64,000 nucleotides of DNA from Clostridiales bacterium (GTDB lineage Bacteria; Bacillota; Clostridia; Christensenellales; Aristaeellaceae), in NCBI GenBank assembly GCA_004556545.1, contig SFGO01000005.1, positions 22,773 to 86,772 on the forward strand, written 5' to 3'. Below are positions 19,699 to 29,045 of the stretch, piece after piece. The translations under genes and the position numbers were made by a program. The stretch's first letter is position 1. The number at the start of each line of letters is the position of its first letter. A model generated the notes under the pieces. That model had not been told where the DNA came from. It saw nothing but the letters and a program-made list of their open reading frames with translations, and did not search any database.

Positions 19699-20979
19699 TT
19701 AGAACAGGTCGCTGTCGATGGCCTCCTGAGCGTTGGTCAGCGCTTCGGCAGTGTCCACGCCATCCACGTACACTTCGTTCCACAGGGTGGTGCCCAGGTA
19801 GTTGTTGATGGTGGGGCTGATCGCAGTGGAGAGCACGTAGCCGATCTCATCGCGAACCTCAATCAGAGCGTCCACGGGATAGCCGACGAAATACTGATTG
19901 AAGGGATTATCATCGGTCTTCATGATGGCGTCGTTGTCCCAAACAGCGGTGTTGATGGGGTCAAAGCCAAGGAAGCTCCAGATCTTCTCATTGCCGGTGG
20001 GAGAAATCTTGGCGAACACCAGGAAGTCGGCCGCCAGTTCGGTATCAGCGCCGTTCGCGTAAACCACGGTGCCGGTTCCGCCCTGACCGATGGAACGGAT
20101 CTGGCCTTCCTCAAACACGGGGCAGGGAGCTACAACGTAGCGGCCCTTGCAGGAATCGCCGATTTCGCCGGTGAAGCGGCTCATGTACCAGAAGGGCATG
20201 ATGACGCAGGCGATCTTGTTGTTGGCGATATAAGCCTTGCCTTCTTCGGTATCAGGCTGTCCGCCGGGGCAGGTTTCACAGATGCCGGCTTCCAGCCAGG
20301 ACTTCTGCATATCCACCAGCTTCGCCACTTCGGGAGTGTCTACGAAAGCCTTCTCGCCATCCTGCCAGTCCGCGCCCTGCTGGGCCAGCATCAGGCTGGC
20401 GACCCACTGGGTGCTGGTTTCCACGGTGCCCATCCAGGCATCCGGCACGGCGGCCTTCAGCTTTTTGCCGGCTTCCAGCCAGTCGTTCCAAGTCTTGATC
20501 TCCTTGTAGTCCACACCGGCAGAGGCCAGCAGCTCTACATCGTAGAAGGCGACCATGGCGCCAACGTGGGTGGGAGCGCCGTAATACTTGCCGTCCTTGG
20601 CGTAGATCTCGAAGCGGGCCTTGACCAGATCAGGCATATAATCCTGCATATAGGGGGTCAGGTCAGTCAGCTTGTCGCTGAAGGTGAGCACATTGGGGAA
20701 CTGGCCCAGCTCCACATCGCACAGATCAGGCGCGCCTTCGTCGGCCTGCAAAGCGATCTTGTACTTGTTGTGCATGTCGTCATAGCCGATGGTGGTTACC
20801 TGAAGGTCGATCTGCCGCTCAGGGTTCTGCTCGTTCCACAGCTGAGCCATGCTCTCGTAGAACTCCTGATGCTGCGCGATGAAGGTCCACATCGTCAGCG
20901 TGGTGGCTTCCGCGCTGGCAGCGCCAGCCAGACCGAGAACCATGCAGAGTGTGAGGATAGTAGCAATGATTTTTTTCAT
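19699..20979 (-). CDS. Extracellular sugar-binding protein (family 1)
   Basis: 426 residues from the ATG at 20979, chosen because GAAGGAGGG stands just before it; a longer frame opens at 21027 without such a site. A signal peptide (MKKIIATILTLCMVLGLAG, cleavage near ASAEA) has no lipobox cysteine. The mature protein begins TTLTMWTFIAQHQEFYE, typical of SBP_bac_1 proteins binding oligosaccharides. The operon's GH51 enzyme points to arabino-oligosaccharides. Its promoter and a putative operator lie directly upstream. Confidence 0.92.
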   Translation of the reverse strand: MKKIIATILTLCMVLGLAGAASAEATTLTMWTFIAQHQEFYESMAQLWNEQNPERQIDLQVTTIGYDDMHNKYKIALQADEGAPDLCDVELGQFPNVLTFSDKLTDLTPYMQDYMPDLVKARFEIYAKDGKYYGAPTHVGAMVAFYDVELLASAGVDYKEIKTWNDWLEAGKKLKAAVPDAWMGTVETSTQWVASLMLAQQGADWQDGEKAFVDTPEVAKLVDMQKSWLEAGICETCPGGQPDTEEGKAYIANNKIACVIMPFWYMSRFTGEIGDSCKGRYVVAPCPVFEEGQIRSIGQGGTGTVVYANGADTELAADFLVFAKISPTGNEKIWSFLGFDPINTAVWDNDAIMKTDDNPFNQYFVGYPVDALIEVRDEIGYVLSTAISPTINNYLGTTLWNEVYVDGVDTAEALTNAQEAIDSDLF

Positions 20980-21077
20980 GGGTGTACCCTCCTTCTTTAT
21001 TTTGAGAAGCTCCCAACGCTTCTTCAAATCGAGTCAGGTGATACGAAAACGGTAAAATAGAAACGCCTCTCAGAGCA

Positions 21078-21099
21078 TTACCGTTAACATTAACGATAA
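21078..21099. promoter_or_regulatory. Operator-like inverted repeat of the arabinoside operon
   Basis: Arms TTACCGTTAA and TTAACGATAA flank a central CA (9 of 10 positions are symmetric). It lies about 10-30 bases downstream of the predicted transcription start, where a LacI/GntR-type repressor would block transcription. The LacI-type gene at 29.1 kb is a possible partner. Confidence 0.6.
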
Positions 21100-21115
21100 T
21101 GTCCTTTCTGAATTT

Positions 21116-21144
21116 ATAATATCATAGATCATTCAGCATGTCAA
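21116..21144 (-). promoter_or_regulatory. Promoter of the arabinoside operon
   Basis: TTGACA (21139-21144) and TATTAT (21116-21121) on the minus strand with a 17-base spacer: a near-consensus sigma-A promoter. The leader is about 130 bases. Confidence 0.8.
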
Positions 21145-21302
21145 GACCCAAAATGGACAAATTGTGGATGCGCTTGCAGAGCTGCAATGCCTATTGAACA
21201 CCAGAGTCAAAAAAGAGACCCTATATGGTACAGCAGCGTTGCCGCAAACCAACCAAATAGCGTCTCAAATCTCATGGGCGGATCAGAAATGCCGCTCTTT
21301 TT

Positions 21303-21341
21303 GGCAGCGGACGGCGCGGGCAGGGAAGCGCGCCCGCTGCC
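21303..21341. other. Strong GC hairpin downstream of the GH66 gene
   Basis: GGCAGCGG (21303-21310) and CCGCTGCC (21334-21341) with inner GCGC pairs. On the minus strand an A-tract, not a T-tract, follows, so it is a hairpin at the 3' end of the GH66 operon rather than a clear terminator. The rest of 21145-21405 shows no gene. Confidence 0.5.
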
Positions 21342-21405
21342 GGTTTCTTGGGCATTCCTCTTCGTTCTGCCCTTCGGCGAGGCAGTCTGTATGCGGAAAA
21401 AAGGT

Positions 21406-23004
21406 TCAAAGTTCCATCCATACAATGCCGCAGCTGATCAGCTTCGGGATCACAAAAGTGATTTCGTTTCCTAAATTCGTACTGCGATTTTGAAATGCCA
21501 ACGGCAGGGAACGACCGTTTTCTATATCCGGGGAAGCGAACCATACGCCGCAGGGGGAATCTGCCAGAACGTGAACCGTCAGATTTCTTTGCTCAACAGG
21601 CGCCTCTTTGCCTGTATTCCAATGATCGTCGTCATTCCCGCATAAATTGACGAACCCTATCAGTTTGCAGCGTTCGTTTTCACGCAGCATCAGCCATATT
21701 TTCCCGGCCTCGCCGTCCGCCGAAAAAGGAAACTCAAAACGGTATTCCAGGTTGTCACCGCCGCAATGAGTCCATGTTACGTCGCGCATGGAGCTGTTAT
21801 ACAGCAGTTCTTCATAACGGACAAAAAAGTCCTGATAACGTTTGACCCAATTTTGCTGATCGGAATTCAAAGGCGAATAGTCCGCGTAGTAACCCTGGGT
21901 GACAACGGCATTGTTTTCTCCCAAGAAGAGCTGTGTCGCTCCCAGAAGCGCGATCGCAAAAGAGAGGAAAAGCTCGCTATATAGGGCGCGCTCCGGCGTA
22001 TCGGTTCGAAAGGGTGCAGGATAAGCAGCCAAAACGCAGGGGCGGTTTTCGCTTAGCTGCGCTGCCTGCCGCAGATGCCGGTAACGATCCATCGGGGCCC
22101 ACAGCTCCATATAAACTGCGTCCTGCGGAACATCGCGCGTTTTTTCTACAGGCCAAGTTCCCACGTTGTTAAAAATCAGATGGGGTGCCGGTATCCCGGA
22201 ATCCCTTAGAAAAGCGCCGGTATCCTTGATAAGAGGCGCAAATTCCTGTTCCAGGCATCGAAGCTCTCCCCGTACATTACGGGCTTTTTTAGGCTCCCCA
22301 TAGGTATCCATATGGATTCCGTCAAATCCGCATTGTGTGATGGCGCTGCGGTATTGCTCCATCAGGCGCAGCCGCCAGGGGCTCTCCAGATCCATATAAT
22401 AGAACGTATCGATAAAAGTCATGGGGTGATCGGTCGCACCGTACAACCCCCAATCGCGGTGCTGCTCCCAAAAGGAACGGCTGGCGGCATAAACCGCGCC
22501 GTAGGCCATAGCCAGCATTCCCCGCTCGTGACAGGAAGCGATCTTTTGACATATGACCGAAAGCTGATTCTTCTTGCCCATCATATCCTGATATTGATCG
22601 CTTGGGGCTACCAGCGTATCGTGTCGCCAGGACCAGTCATAAAATTGCACATGGTCAATATGGTACTTTGCCAGAGCTTCCACATCACGGTCATCTTCCG
22701 GCAGAAAGTCGCTGAGAAAGCCATAGCGTACCACGCTTCCACCCACGTTTACCGCCGTTTGCAGCCGTTCCAGCGGATGATCCTTGGCGTACAGGGTGAT
22801 TTCCACCCCATATCCGCCTTCCTGAAGGGGCGGCAGGAAGAAACAGAAATCATAACCGGAAACCGGCTTTGTTCCCTGCTGAATTTCTTTCCACAAATGG
22901 AAAAGGCTCCATTCCAGATGATCAGCCGTTGTCTGATGGGTTAAATGCAGTTTGATTGATTCGCCAGGCTCATATCGGCCCTTGAACGTGCTCAGTTCGT
23001 TCAT
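21406..23004 (-). CDS. GH66 family glycosidase (dextranase / isomaltooligosaccharide-type)
   Basis: 532 residues from the ATG at 23004. An N-terminal beta domain (YEPGESIKLHL, about 1-95) precedes a TIM barrel with the GH66 hallmark HIDHVQFYDWSWRHDTLV (about 115-132). The likely nucleophile is D233 in GFDGIHMDTYGE and a candidate acid/base is E300 in AVYMELWAPMD. No signal peptide, so it would act on imported alpha-1,6-glucan oligosaccharides. GH66 also contains cyclodextran-forming transferases; the shorter length here favours a simple hydrolase. The start overlaps the upstream permease stop by 4 bp (ATGA). Confidence 0.85.
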   Translation of the reverse strand: MNELSTFKGRYEPGESIKLHLTHQTTADHLEWSLFHLWKEIQQGTKPVSGYDFCFFLPPLQEGGYGVEITLYAKDHPLERLQTAVNVGGSVVRYGFLSDFLPEDDRDVEALAKYHIDHVQFYDWSWRHDTLVAPSDQYQDMMGKKNQLSVICQKIASCHERGMLAMAYGAVYAASRSFWEQHRDWGLYGATDHPMTFIDTFYYMDLESPWRLRLMEQYRSAITQCGFDGIHMDTYGEPKKARNVRGELRCLEQEFAPLIKDTGAFLRDSGIPAPHLIFNNVGTWPVEKTRDVPQDAVYMELWAPMDRYRHLRQAAQLSENRPCVLAAYPAPFRTDTPERALYSELFLSFAIALLGATQLFLGENNAVVTQGYYADYSPLNSDQQNWVKRYQDFFVRYEELLYNSSMRDVTWTHCGGDNLEYRFEFPFSADGEAGKIWLMLRENERCKLIGFVNLCGNDDDHWNTGKEAPVEQRNLTVHVLADSPCGVWFASPDIENGRSLPLAFQNRSTNLGNEITFVIPKLISCGIVWMEL

Positions 23005-23831
23005 CCCTTTACCGCTCCTTCCGTCAACCCCTCCATAAACTGCCGCTGGAAAATCAGAAATATAACGACAACAGGAATGATGGCAATAACGGCCGTTGCC
23101 GCCATCAAATGCCATTTTGCGCCGCCAAACTGTTGGAAGAAAACGCTCATGGCCTGAGGGATGTTCTGTTTATCTTTGCTTTGCAGGAAAAAAGCCGCTT
23201 GCGCGTAGTTGTTCCACACCCCAAAACCGTTCAAAATCACAAAGCTTGCGGTAGCTGGTTTCAAAACGGGAAAGATGATTTTCCAAAAGGCACGGAAGCC
23301 CGTGCAGCCGTCTACTTCCGCCGCTTCATCCAGTTCTATGGGCAACGCGCGTATAAAAGTGGTGTAGATAAATACCGCCGACGGCATGGCCAATGCGGAA
23401 CAGACCAGAATCATCCCCCACAGCGTATTAACCGCGCCGATTCTCCGCATCAACGTATACAGCGGCACCGTATTGATGATTCCGGGAAACATCATGCAGC
23501 CGATCAGCAGGGAAAATACAAATCGATTGTAAGCGCTGCTGCGGCGCGCGATGGCATAGCCTGCCATTCCGCCGAGCAAAATGGTCAGGCCCAGCGTGCC
23601 AAAGGTGATGATAGCAGAATTGATCATCGCCTGACCCACACGGCTTTTCGCCCATGCAACCCCATAGTTGCTCCAGGTGAAGGTGGGCACAAAAATGTTG
23701 CCCTCATAAAACACGCGCGACGGTTCGTTCAGAGATAAAATCAGCAGCACATAAAACGGAATCAGGCATATAGCACAAATGACGGCGACAAGAAGCATCC
23801 GGAAAAAACGCAGCGTCTTCTTTTCTTTCAT
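23001..23831 (-). CDS. Sugar ABC transporter permease, MalG type
   Basis: 276 residues from the ATG at 23831 (MKEKKTLRFFRMLLV); an upstream in-frame ATG would place 38 residues inside the preceding permease gene. Six membrane segments; coupling loop ELDEAAEVDGCTGFRAFWKIIFPVLKP; C-terminus GLTEGAVKG. It lies 5 bp after the MalF-type gene and is translationally coupled to the GH66 gene. Confidence 0.92.
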   Translation of the reverse strand: MKEKKTLRFFRMLLVAVICAICLIPFYVLLILSLNEPSRVFYEGNIFVPTFTWSNYGVAWAKSRVGQAMINSAIITFGTLGLTILLGGMAGYAIARRSSAYNRFVFSLLIGCMMFPGIINTVPLYTLMRRIGAVNTLWGMILVCSALAMPSAVFIYTTFIRALPIELDEAAEVDGCTGFRAFWKIIFPVLKPATASFVILNGFGVWNNYAQAAFFLQSKDKQNIPQAMSVFFQQFGGAKWHLMAATAVIAIIPVVVIFLIFQRQFMEGLTEGAVKG

Positions 23832-23836
23832 TATGC

Positions 23837-24700
23837 TCACTCCTTTTCCCTGGTCAGCCGGAGGGAAACGAGAACCGGCAGAAGAATGATTAAGAACAAA
23901 ATCATTGCCACAGCGGTGGAATACCCCGTGCGGCTGCCATAGCACATACGCATGATATAAATGCTCAGACTTTCGGTAGAATAACCGGGTCCTCCTTCGG
24001 TGAGCGCCATAATAATATCAAAAACGGATAAAGATCCAATAATATTCGTTACCACGTTGATACGAATGGAAGGCATCAAAAGGGGAAGCGTTACGCGGGT
24101 AAAGCGCTGCCACGTATTGGCTCCGTCCATTACGGCGGCCTCCCGGATATCGCCGGAAATACTTTTGAGCCCCGCCAGATAAATGATCATAGTCATTCCC
24201 GCATATTGCCATACATTCACAAAGATGAGCACCGCCATCGTGGCAGGATAGCTGCTCATCCATTTCCCCAGAAAGAACTCCGCGCCCAGCTGCCGGACAG
24301 CATAATACAGAAACCCTCTGCCTGGCTGAAGCAAAAAATACCAGATATATCCCATAATCAGCGGGCTGATGATGGCAGGCAGATAGATGATGACCCGTGT
24401 CAGACTGCGGCATGGAAAAGGCTTTTCCATTAAAAATGCATAGCCGAGGCCCACCAGATTGAGCAGAAGGGCGCTTCCTGCCGCATAAATGAGCGTTGTT
24501 CGGATATCGCCCATGGCGCGGGCGTCCTGAAAGAAACGGGCAAAATTGGCAAGACCGACAAACTTTGCTTCGCCCATGCCGTCCCAGTCTGTCATACTCA
24601 TTCCGATTCCCTTCAGCAAGGGGTAGACGAAAAACAAGCCATACAAAAGTAAGGCGGGCAGAGACATCCACTGTGTCAGATCTTTTCGCTTCTGCTTCAT
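23837..24700 (-). CDS. Sugar ABC transporter permease, MalF type
   Basis: About 288 residues. The ATG at 24700 (MKQKRKDLTQW) is preferred because AAAGGA stands 11 bases upstream; ATGs at 24712 and 24709 directly abut that site. Six membrane segments; the coupling loop is GDIREAAVMDGANTWQRFTRVTLPLLMP. It forms the importer with the MalG-type gene that follows and the binding protein upstream. Confidence 0.9.
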   Translation of the reverse strand: MKQKRKDLTQWMSLPALLLYGLFFVYPLLKGIGMSMTDWDGMGEAKFVGLANFARFFQDARAMGDIRTTLIYAAGSALLLNLVGLGYAFLMEKPFPCRSLTRVIIYLPAIISPLIMGYIWYFLLQPGRGFLYYAVRQLGAEFFLGKWMSSYPATMAVLIFVNVWQYAGMTMIIYLAGLKSISGDIREAAVMDGANTWQRFTRVTLPLLMPSIRINVVTNIIGSLSVFDIIMALTEGGPGYSTESLSIYIMRMCYGSRTGYSTAVAMILFLIILLPVLVSLRLTREKE

Positions 24701-24741
24701 GACAACCATCATCCTTTACAAAGGTACAAGGAAATAAAAAG

Positions 24742-24829
24742 GTTGCAGGGAGGACGCTGCCAAACCCATAAGGCTTTCGCCCTTTCGCTGGGATGGGAGC
24801 CAGAAAGCTCCCAGACGTCTCCCTGCAAC
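24742..24829 (-). terminator. Long branched stem-loop between binding protein and permeases
   Basis: Outer arms GTTGCAGGGAGGACG (24742-24756) and CGTCTCCCTGCAAC (24816-24829) pair with one bulged G; an inner perfect hairpin is TGGGAGC/GCTCCCA (24794-24813). On the minus strand the outer stem is followed by CCTTTTTATTTCC. It is a probable partial terminator that raises binding-protein expression over permeases. Confidence 0.7.
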
Positions 24830-24875
24830 GTTTTATAAGACCTTACTTTCGGTTAGAACCCTGCAAAGCCTTCGT

Positions 24876-26129
24876 TTAGAAACCTTCGTTCCAGGCTTTT
24901 TCATACGCTTGAGCAAAGCTCTGCGCGTCATAGGTTCCGGCCAGCAGATCCTGCACCATACGTCCGGCGTCATCGCCGCTAAATCCTGCGGGTTTTTCGT
25001 TGGTGAAACCAATGTTCACAGCACTGCTCAACGCAGTGTTGACTTCCTCGGCGAATGCCTTAGGAGCCCATTCGGCGTTTACGTCCGTAAACGCGCTGGG
25101 AGAGCCCAGAGCTTCGGCGTATTTCTTCTGATTCTCGGCACTGAACAGATAGCTCAGGAACGCCTTGGCTGCATCGCCATTTTGGGTGGTCGCAGAGATG
25201 GAATAGCCGCTGTCCTCCGCGCAAAGTACCACGGGCTGACTGTCGGGCATATAGGCAGGATAGGGTGCGAAGCCGATTTTATCCGCCATATCAGGGTTGG
25301 CTTCCAGAATGCCGGAAAGCGCCCACATTCCATTGGAGAACATAGCGGCTTTACCGGTGACGAAAGCTTCAACGCAGTTATCGCTGGTGGCGGTAAGCAC
25401 GTCTTCGTTGATAAGTCCCTTCGCCTGAAGATCCAGCAGGTTCTGGGCAAACACAGCCATACAGCCGTCCGAAGCGCCAAAGTTCAGCTTGGCAGAATCG
25501 TTATTCAGCATGGCGGTTTTGCATTCCAGCGCTCCCAAGCTCTGCTTGAGATAGCCGTGGGGAATGAACTCGATCAGATGTCCCAGATGCCAGGCTTCCT
25601 TGCCAAAGATAAACCAGGGATCTACATCGGGCATTTTTTCGCGGATCACGGTCAGGTTCTGCACAAATTCATCCCACGTAGTCGCGGGGGTCAGTCCCAG
25701 TTTGCTGAAGATCTCCTTGTTGTAGAAGAAACCGGCCATGGTCATGTTGGTGCAGACGCGATACTGCTTGCCAGTCTTCAAATCCGTGCAGCTTTCCCGC
25801 ATGGAGGGAATCAGGCGTTCCCACCATTCGTTCATGCCGCTCAGATCCATGTACTTGCCCTGATCCACAAATTCCTGCTCATACGTGGTCATCACATCGG
25901 GCACTTCACCGCTGGCGAATTTCACCTTGATGATGGAGCTGGCATCATTTTGGTATTCCTGCTCCACCACAATGCCGGGGTTGGCTGCGTTAAAACCATC
26001 AATGATTTCGTTGAGCAAATCGACTGTTTCAATCTTGCCGGTGAAAAAGCTCACCTTCGTTTCGGCAACCGCCGAACAGGCCGTCAGGCAAAGAACCAGT
26101 GTCAGCAACCATGCCAGAGTACGTTTCAT
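24876..26129 (-). CDS. Sugar-binding lipoprotein (family 1)
   Basis: 417 residues. The signal sequence MKRTLAWLLTLVLCLTACSA contains a lipobox-like LTAC, so the protein is probably lipid-anchored outside the membrane. The mature part (KVSFFTGKIETVDLLNEIIDGFN) fits SBP_bac_1. The operon with two permeases and a GH66 enzyme suggests isomalto-oligosaccharides. GGAGGAG precedes the ATG. The divergent sensor/regulator pair at 26.3-28.8 kb is its likely control. Confidence 0.92.
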   Translation of the reverse strand: MKRTLAWLLTLVLCLTACSAVAETKVSFFTGKIETVDLLNEIIDGFNAANPGIVVEQEYQNDASSIIKVKFASGEVPDVMTTYEQEFVDQGKYMDLSGMNEWWERLIPSMRESCTDLKTGKQYRVCTNMTMAGFFYNKEIFSKLGLTPATTWDEFVQNLTVIREKMPDVDPWFIFGKEAWHLGHLIEFIPHGYLKQSLGALECKTAMLNNDSAKLNFGASDGCMAVFAQNLLDLQAKGLINEDVLTATSDNCVEAFVTGKAAMFSNGMWALSGILEANPDMADKIGFAPYPAYMPDSQPVVLCAEDSGYSISATTQNGDAAKAFLSYLFSAENQKKYAEALGSPSAFTDVNAEWAPKAFAEEVNTALSSAVNIGFTNEKPAGFSGDDAGRMVQDLLAGTYDAQSFAQAYEKAWNEGF

Positions 26130-26188
26130 GTTTGCTCCTCCTTTTTTGGGCTTAACATTTTAGATGAGCCAAGCCTCTTCTGCCATTG

Positions 26189-26194
26189 ATTATA
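26189..26194 (-). promoter_or_regulatory. -10 element for the binding protein/GH66 operon
   Basis: A perfect TATAAT on the minus strand about 60 bases before the ATG. The -35 region is poor (ATTTCC), as expected of a promoter that needs an activator such as the divergent response regulator. Confidence 0.5.
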
Positions 26195-26269
26195 GAACAT
26201 ATTTGCAAAAGGGAAATACCGTATTCTTTGGAAAACGGTTCCTCTTTTTTAGATGGGGGTTTCAGCGCA

Positions 26270-26298
26270 TTGCTTTCCAAAATGAAAGTGGCTATAAT
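26270..26298 (+). promoter_or_regulatory. Promoter of the sensor kinase/response regulator pair
   Basis: TTGCTT (26270-26275), 17-base spacer, TATAAT (26293-26298), about 18 bases before the kinase ATG. Confidence 0.6.
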
Positions 26299-26316
26299 GC
26301 TAGAGAGGTGAGCGTA

Positions 26317-28116
26317 ATGCTGAGAGGAAGCGTAAAACAGAAGCTCTTACTGATGATTTCCGTTTTGATTCTTATCTCTGTTTCTGCTGCAACGATTCTC
26401 AGCGACCGGAGCTACCGAAACGATTTGATCGCCCAGAGCACTCAATCGACGCGCCAGCTTTTGGAGCAGCTAAGCATCAATTTGGATACCTATATTGACG
26501 AATTGTTCCGTCTCTGCCTTTCTCCCTATTATAACAAGCGAGTGATGGAGCAGTTGGAAAGCACGCCCACAACCGCGGCGGAAAAGCTGAATAAACAGCG
26601 GATCATCGAAGATTATCTGGCAGAAGTAATGACCCTTCCGCGAAGCGACATCCTCCGGGCGTCTATTTTCAGCAACGGCGTTTATTCCAGCAGTAAAATG
26701 CGCATAAGCGCAGCAATGGATGGATATTCGAAGGAGGCGTGGTACCAGCAGGCTCTTAGCAGCCGCACGGCGGTTTTTCTGCCTGCTCATCACGAAGGAG
26801 AAGGACGAGGCTCTTTGGAGGTTTTCAGCGTTGTTCAGCGAATCAACAGCATGAGCAACAGCGCCAACCCGGTAGGCGTCATTCGGGTTGACGCCAACTA
26901 TCAGGGAATTAAAGCAGTTTGTGACAGGGCGGGAATCCAGGCGGGCGAAGCTTTATTCATTTGGGACGAGGCTGGGAACCAGATGTATAGCAATAATCAA
27001 ACGGGGCAGGCTGAGCTGGCCGCTGCGCTAAATCCCTCGCATCCATTTGAATCAGATGTCGAAGATTTTTCATTTCGTCTGGCAGATAAGGAATACCTGG
27101 TTCATTCTCAGCGGCTTCGTACAACGGACTGGCGCATTATTGATATACATTCCATGTATGTATTAACAGCAGCTGCCGAAAGTGCAAGAAACAAGGCGCT
27201 GGCTTTTGCACTGCTGTGTGCAGTGCTGGGCGTAGCGGTTTCTATTCCTTTGGTAAAGGTTTTCCTGCGGCCCATGTTTCACATCACACAGCTGATGCAC
27301 ACCGCTCAAAGCGGCGATCTGACCGTTCGCGCCGTTTCCGGCGGACACGACGAGTTTTCTTACCTGGCGGATTCTTTCAATACCATGCTGGCTCAAATCC
27401 AGGAACAAACGGCGCGCAACGACCTTCTTACACGGCAAATCTACGAAGCGCGTTATTTGGAAAAAGAAGCTCAATATACGGCGCTTTGCAATCAAATTCA
27501 ACCTCATTTTCTTTTCAACGCGCTGAACACCATTCATCTGCTGATAAAAACAGACCAAAGCGAAGAGGCTGTTCAAAGCATAGCGATGCTGGCCACGCTT
27601 CTGCGCGGCATGGTCAGCGCCGGGCGGGAAATCAGCCTGTGTGCCGAGATGAAGCTGGTGGAGAGTTATCTGTCCCTGCAGCAAAAGCGCTATCGCGGTC
27701 TGCAATATGCGCTTCCGGATGTGACAGAATGGGAAACCTATCTTCTTCCTGCTCTCACGATCCAGCCGATTGTTGAAAACGCCTTGGTTCACGGATGCGA
27801 ACCCAAGCGCGGAGGGGCCAAAATCATCGTCACGCTAGAAGAAACCGCAGACGCCCTTTTGCTGCGCGTCCGGGATAACGGACTTGGAATGGAAGAAGAA
27901 AAAGAACGCCGCCTTCAGGAAGCGCTGGCTCAGTCGACGATCGATCCCGAAAAGCAGGAAGGCGGCGTAGGTCTGGTCAACATTGCCCGTCGCGTCAAAT
28001 TACGCTTCGGCCCGGAATACGGTCTGCATTTTGAAACCAAAATGGGACAGGGTACTTGCGTAACCCTTCGCCTGCCGCCGAAAGGAGAAGCTCATGTATC
28101 GTGCGTTGATCGTTGA
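26317..28116 (+). CDS. Sensor histidine kinase, YesM type
   Basis: 599 residues from the ATG at 26317 (MLRGSVKQKLLLM), preceded by GAGAGGTG; the frame is open further upstream but would cross the promoter. TM1 is near residues 9-29, then an extracellular sensing domain to about 285, TM2 (ALLCAVLGVAVSIPLVKVFL), HAMP (MHTAQSGDLTVRAVSGG), a His_kinase domain with phospho-accepting H in NQIQPHFLFNALNTI, and a HATPase domain (VENALVHG, DNGLGM). Such kinases sense sugars or binding proteins. The 3' end overlaps the regulator gene by 23 bp. Confidence 0.93.
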   Translation: MLRGSVKQKLLLMISVLILISVSAATILSDRSYRNDLIAQSTQSTRQLLEQLSINLDTYIDELFRLCLSPYYNKRVMEQLESTPTTAAEKLNKQRIIEDYLAEVMTLPRSDILRASIFSNGVYSSSKMRISAAMDGYSKEAWYQQALSSRTAVFLPAHHEGEGRGSLEVFSVVQRINSMSNSANPVGVIRVDANYQGIKAVCDRAGIQAGEALFIWDEAGNQMYSNNQTGQAELAAALNPSHPFESDVEDFSFRLADKEYLVHSQRLRTTDWRIIDIHSMYVLTAAAESARNKALAFALLCAVLGVAVSIPLVKVFLRPMFHITQLMHTAQSGDLTVRAVSGGHDEFSYLADSFNTMLAQIQEQTARNDLLTRQIYEARYLEKEAQYTALCNQIQPHFLFNALNTIHLLIKTDQSEEAVQSIAMLATLLRGMVSAGREISLCAEMKLVESYLSLQQKRYRGLQYALPDVTEWETYLLPALTIQPIVENALVHGCEPKRGGAKIIVTLEETADALLLRVRDNGLGMEEEKERRLQEALAQSTIDPEKQEGGVGLVNIARRVKLRFGPEYGLHFETKMGQGTCVTLRLPPKGEAHVSCVDR

Positions 28117-28846
28117 GGATGAGGATTTGATGCGAGACTATCTTGCCGCCAATCTGACGAATTTCTGCCCGGAATGGGAAACCGCCGATATTGCCTGCGA
28201 CGGCGCTGAAGCGCTGGAAAAGCTGCAAAAAGAAAACTTTGACGGTGTTCTGACGGATATTCGGATGCCGGTTATGGATGGATTGGAAATGGCGCGCATT
28301 CTGCGCGAGCAAAAGAAAAATATCCCCATTTTGATTCTTTCCGGCTATGACGAATTTGATTATGCCCGCACTGCCGTTCGGCTGAACATCTCAGACTATT
28401 TGCTCAAGCCGATCGATGAAGAGGAACTTTCCGCCGCTCTCTCCCTTATGGCGATTCAAGCCGCATCCAACCAACGGGAACAAGGAATTTCCATTTCTAT
28501 GCAGGCCTCTGCCAAAAACGGGCTGGTACAAAAAGCACAGGAATATATCTTAACCCATTATGCCGATCCGATTAGTCTGACTTCTGTAGCCGAAGAATTA
28601 GGGGTGACAGCGGCCTATCTGAGTACGGTTTTTCATCGTGAAATGGGTTCCAGCTATTCTCAAACCCTGTTACGGATACGTATGGAAAACGCCGCAGCGC
28701 TCCTTTCCGATACTCAGCTCAAGGTTCGGGAGATCGCGCAGGCTGTTGGCTTTCCTTCTGCCAAGCATTTCACCTACGTATTCGGGCAGTACTTTCATTG
28801 TTCTCCGGTAGAGTTCCGAACCAGGAAAGCGAGTATGCCATTGTAG
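28094..28846 (+). CDS. Response regulator with AraC-type HTH, YesN type
   Basis: 250 residues. The receiver domain has D55 in GVLTDIRMP as phosphorylation site and K in LLKPID; the C-terminal AraC domain contains two helix-turn-helices (SLTSVAEELGVTAAYLSTVFHREMG and VREIAQAVGFPSAKHFTYVF in part). It is short because the linker between domains is reduced. GGAGAAG precedes the ATG. It is expected to activate the divergent SBP-permease-GH66 operon. Confidence 0.93.
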   Translation: MYRALIVEDEDLMRDYLAANLTNFCPEWETADIACDGAEALEKLQKENFDGVLTDIRMPVMDGLEMARILREQKKNIPILILSGYDEFDYARTAVRLNISDYLLKPIDEEELSAALSLMAIQAASNQREQGISISMQASAKNGLVQKAQEYILTHYADPISLTSVAEELGVTAAYLSTVFHREMGSSYSQTLLRIRMENAAALLSDTQLKVREIAQAVGFPSAKHFTYVFGQYFHCSPVEFRTRKASMPL

Positions 28847-28908
28847 TGCGGGGAGCGGCACGGCCATACTGTGCAACAGCTACTGCAAACAACTGCTGCA
28901 GAAGAAAG

Positions 28909-29013
28909 CCTGTCGAAAAAGCCGTATTGGCCATTGGCGCCCGCAAACATTGCTGTGCTGATTTGTGAGGAAATATGCTGCGGCACAAGGGCTAGGGATT
29001 CCGCCGCTACCGT
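28909..29013 (+). repeat. Decayed copy of repeat family A
   Basis: From CCTGTCGAAAAAG onward it keeps TTGGCC, GCCCGCAAAC, TGCTGCGGCACAAGGG and GGGATTCCG in the same order as the other copies, but the hairpin arms are degraded and no right end or flanking duplication is seen. Confidence 0.5.
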
Positions 29014-29045
29014 TCCGACCGCATGCTTGACAAACCTGCGCAAAA

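Noticed and set aside
21303..21341. Terminator of the GH66 operon
   Set aside because: The stem is strong but the minus strand has an A-tract after it instead of a T-tract; listed only as a hairpin.
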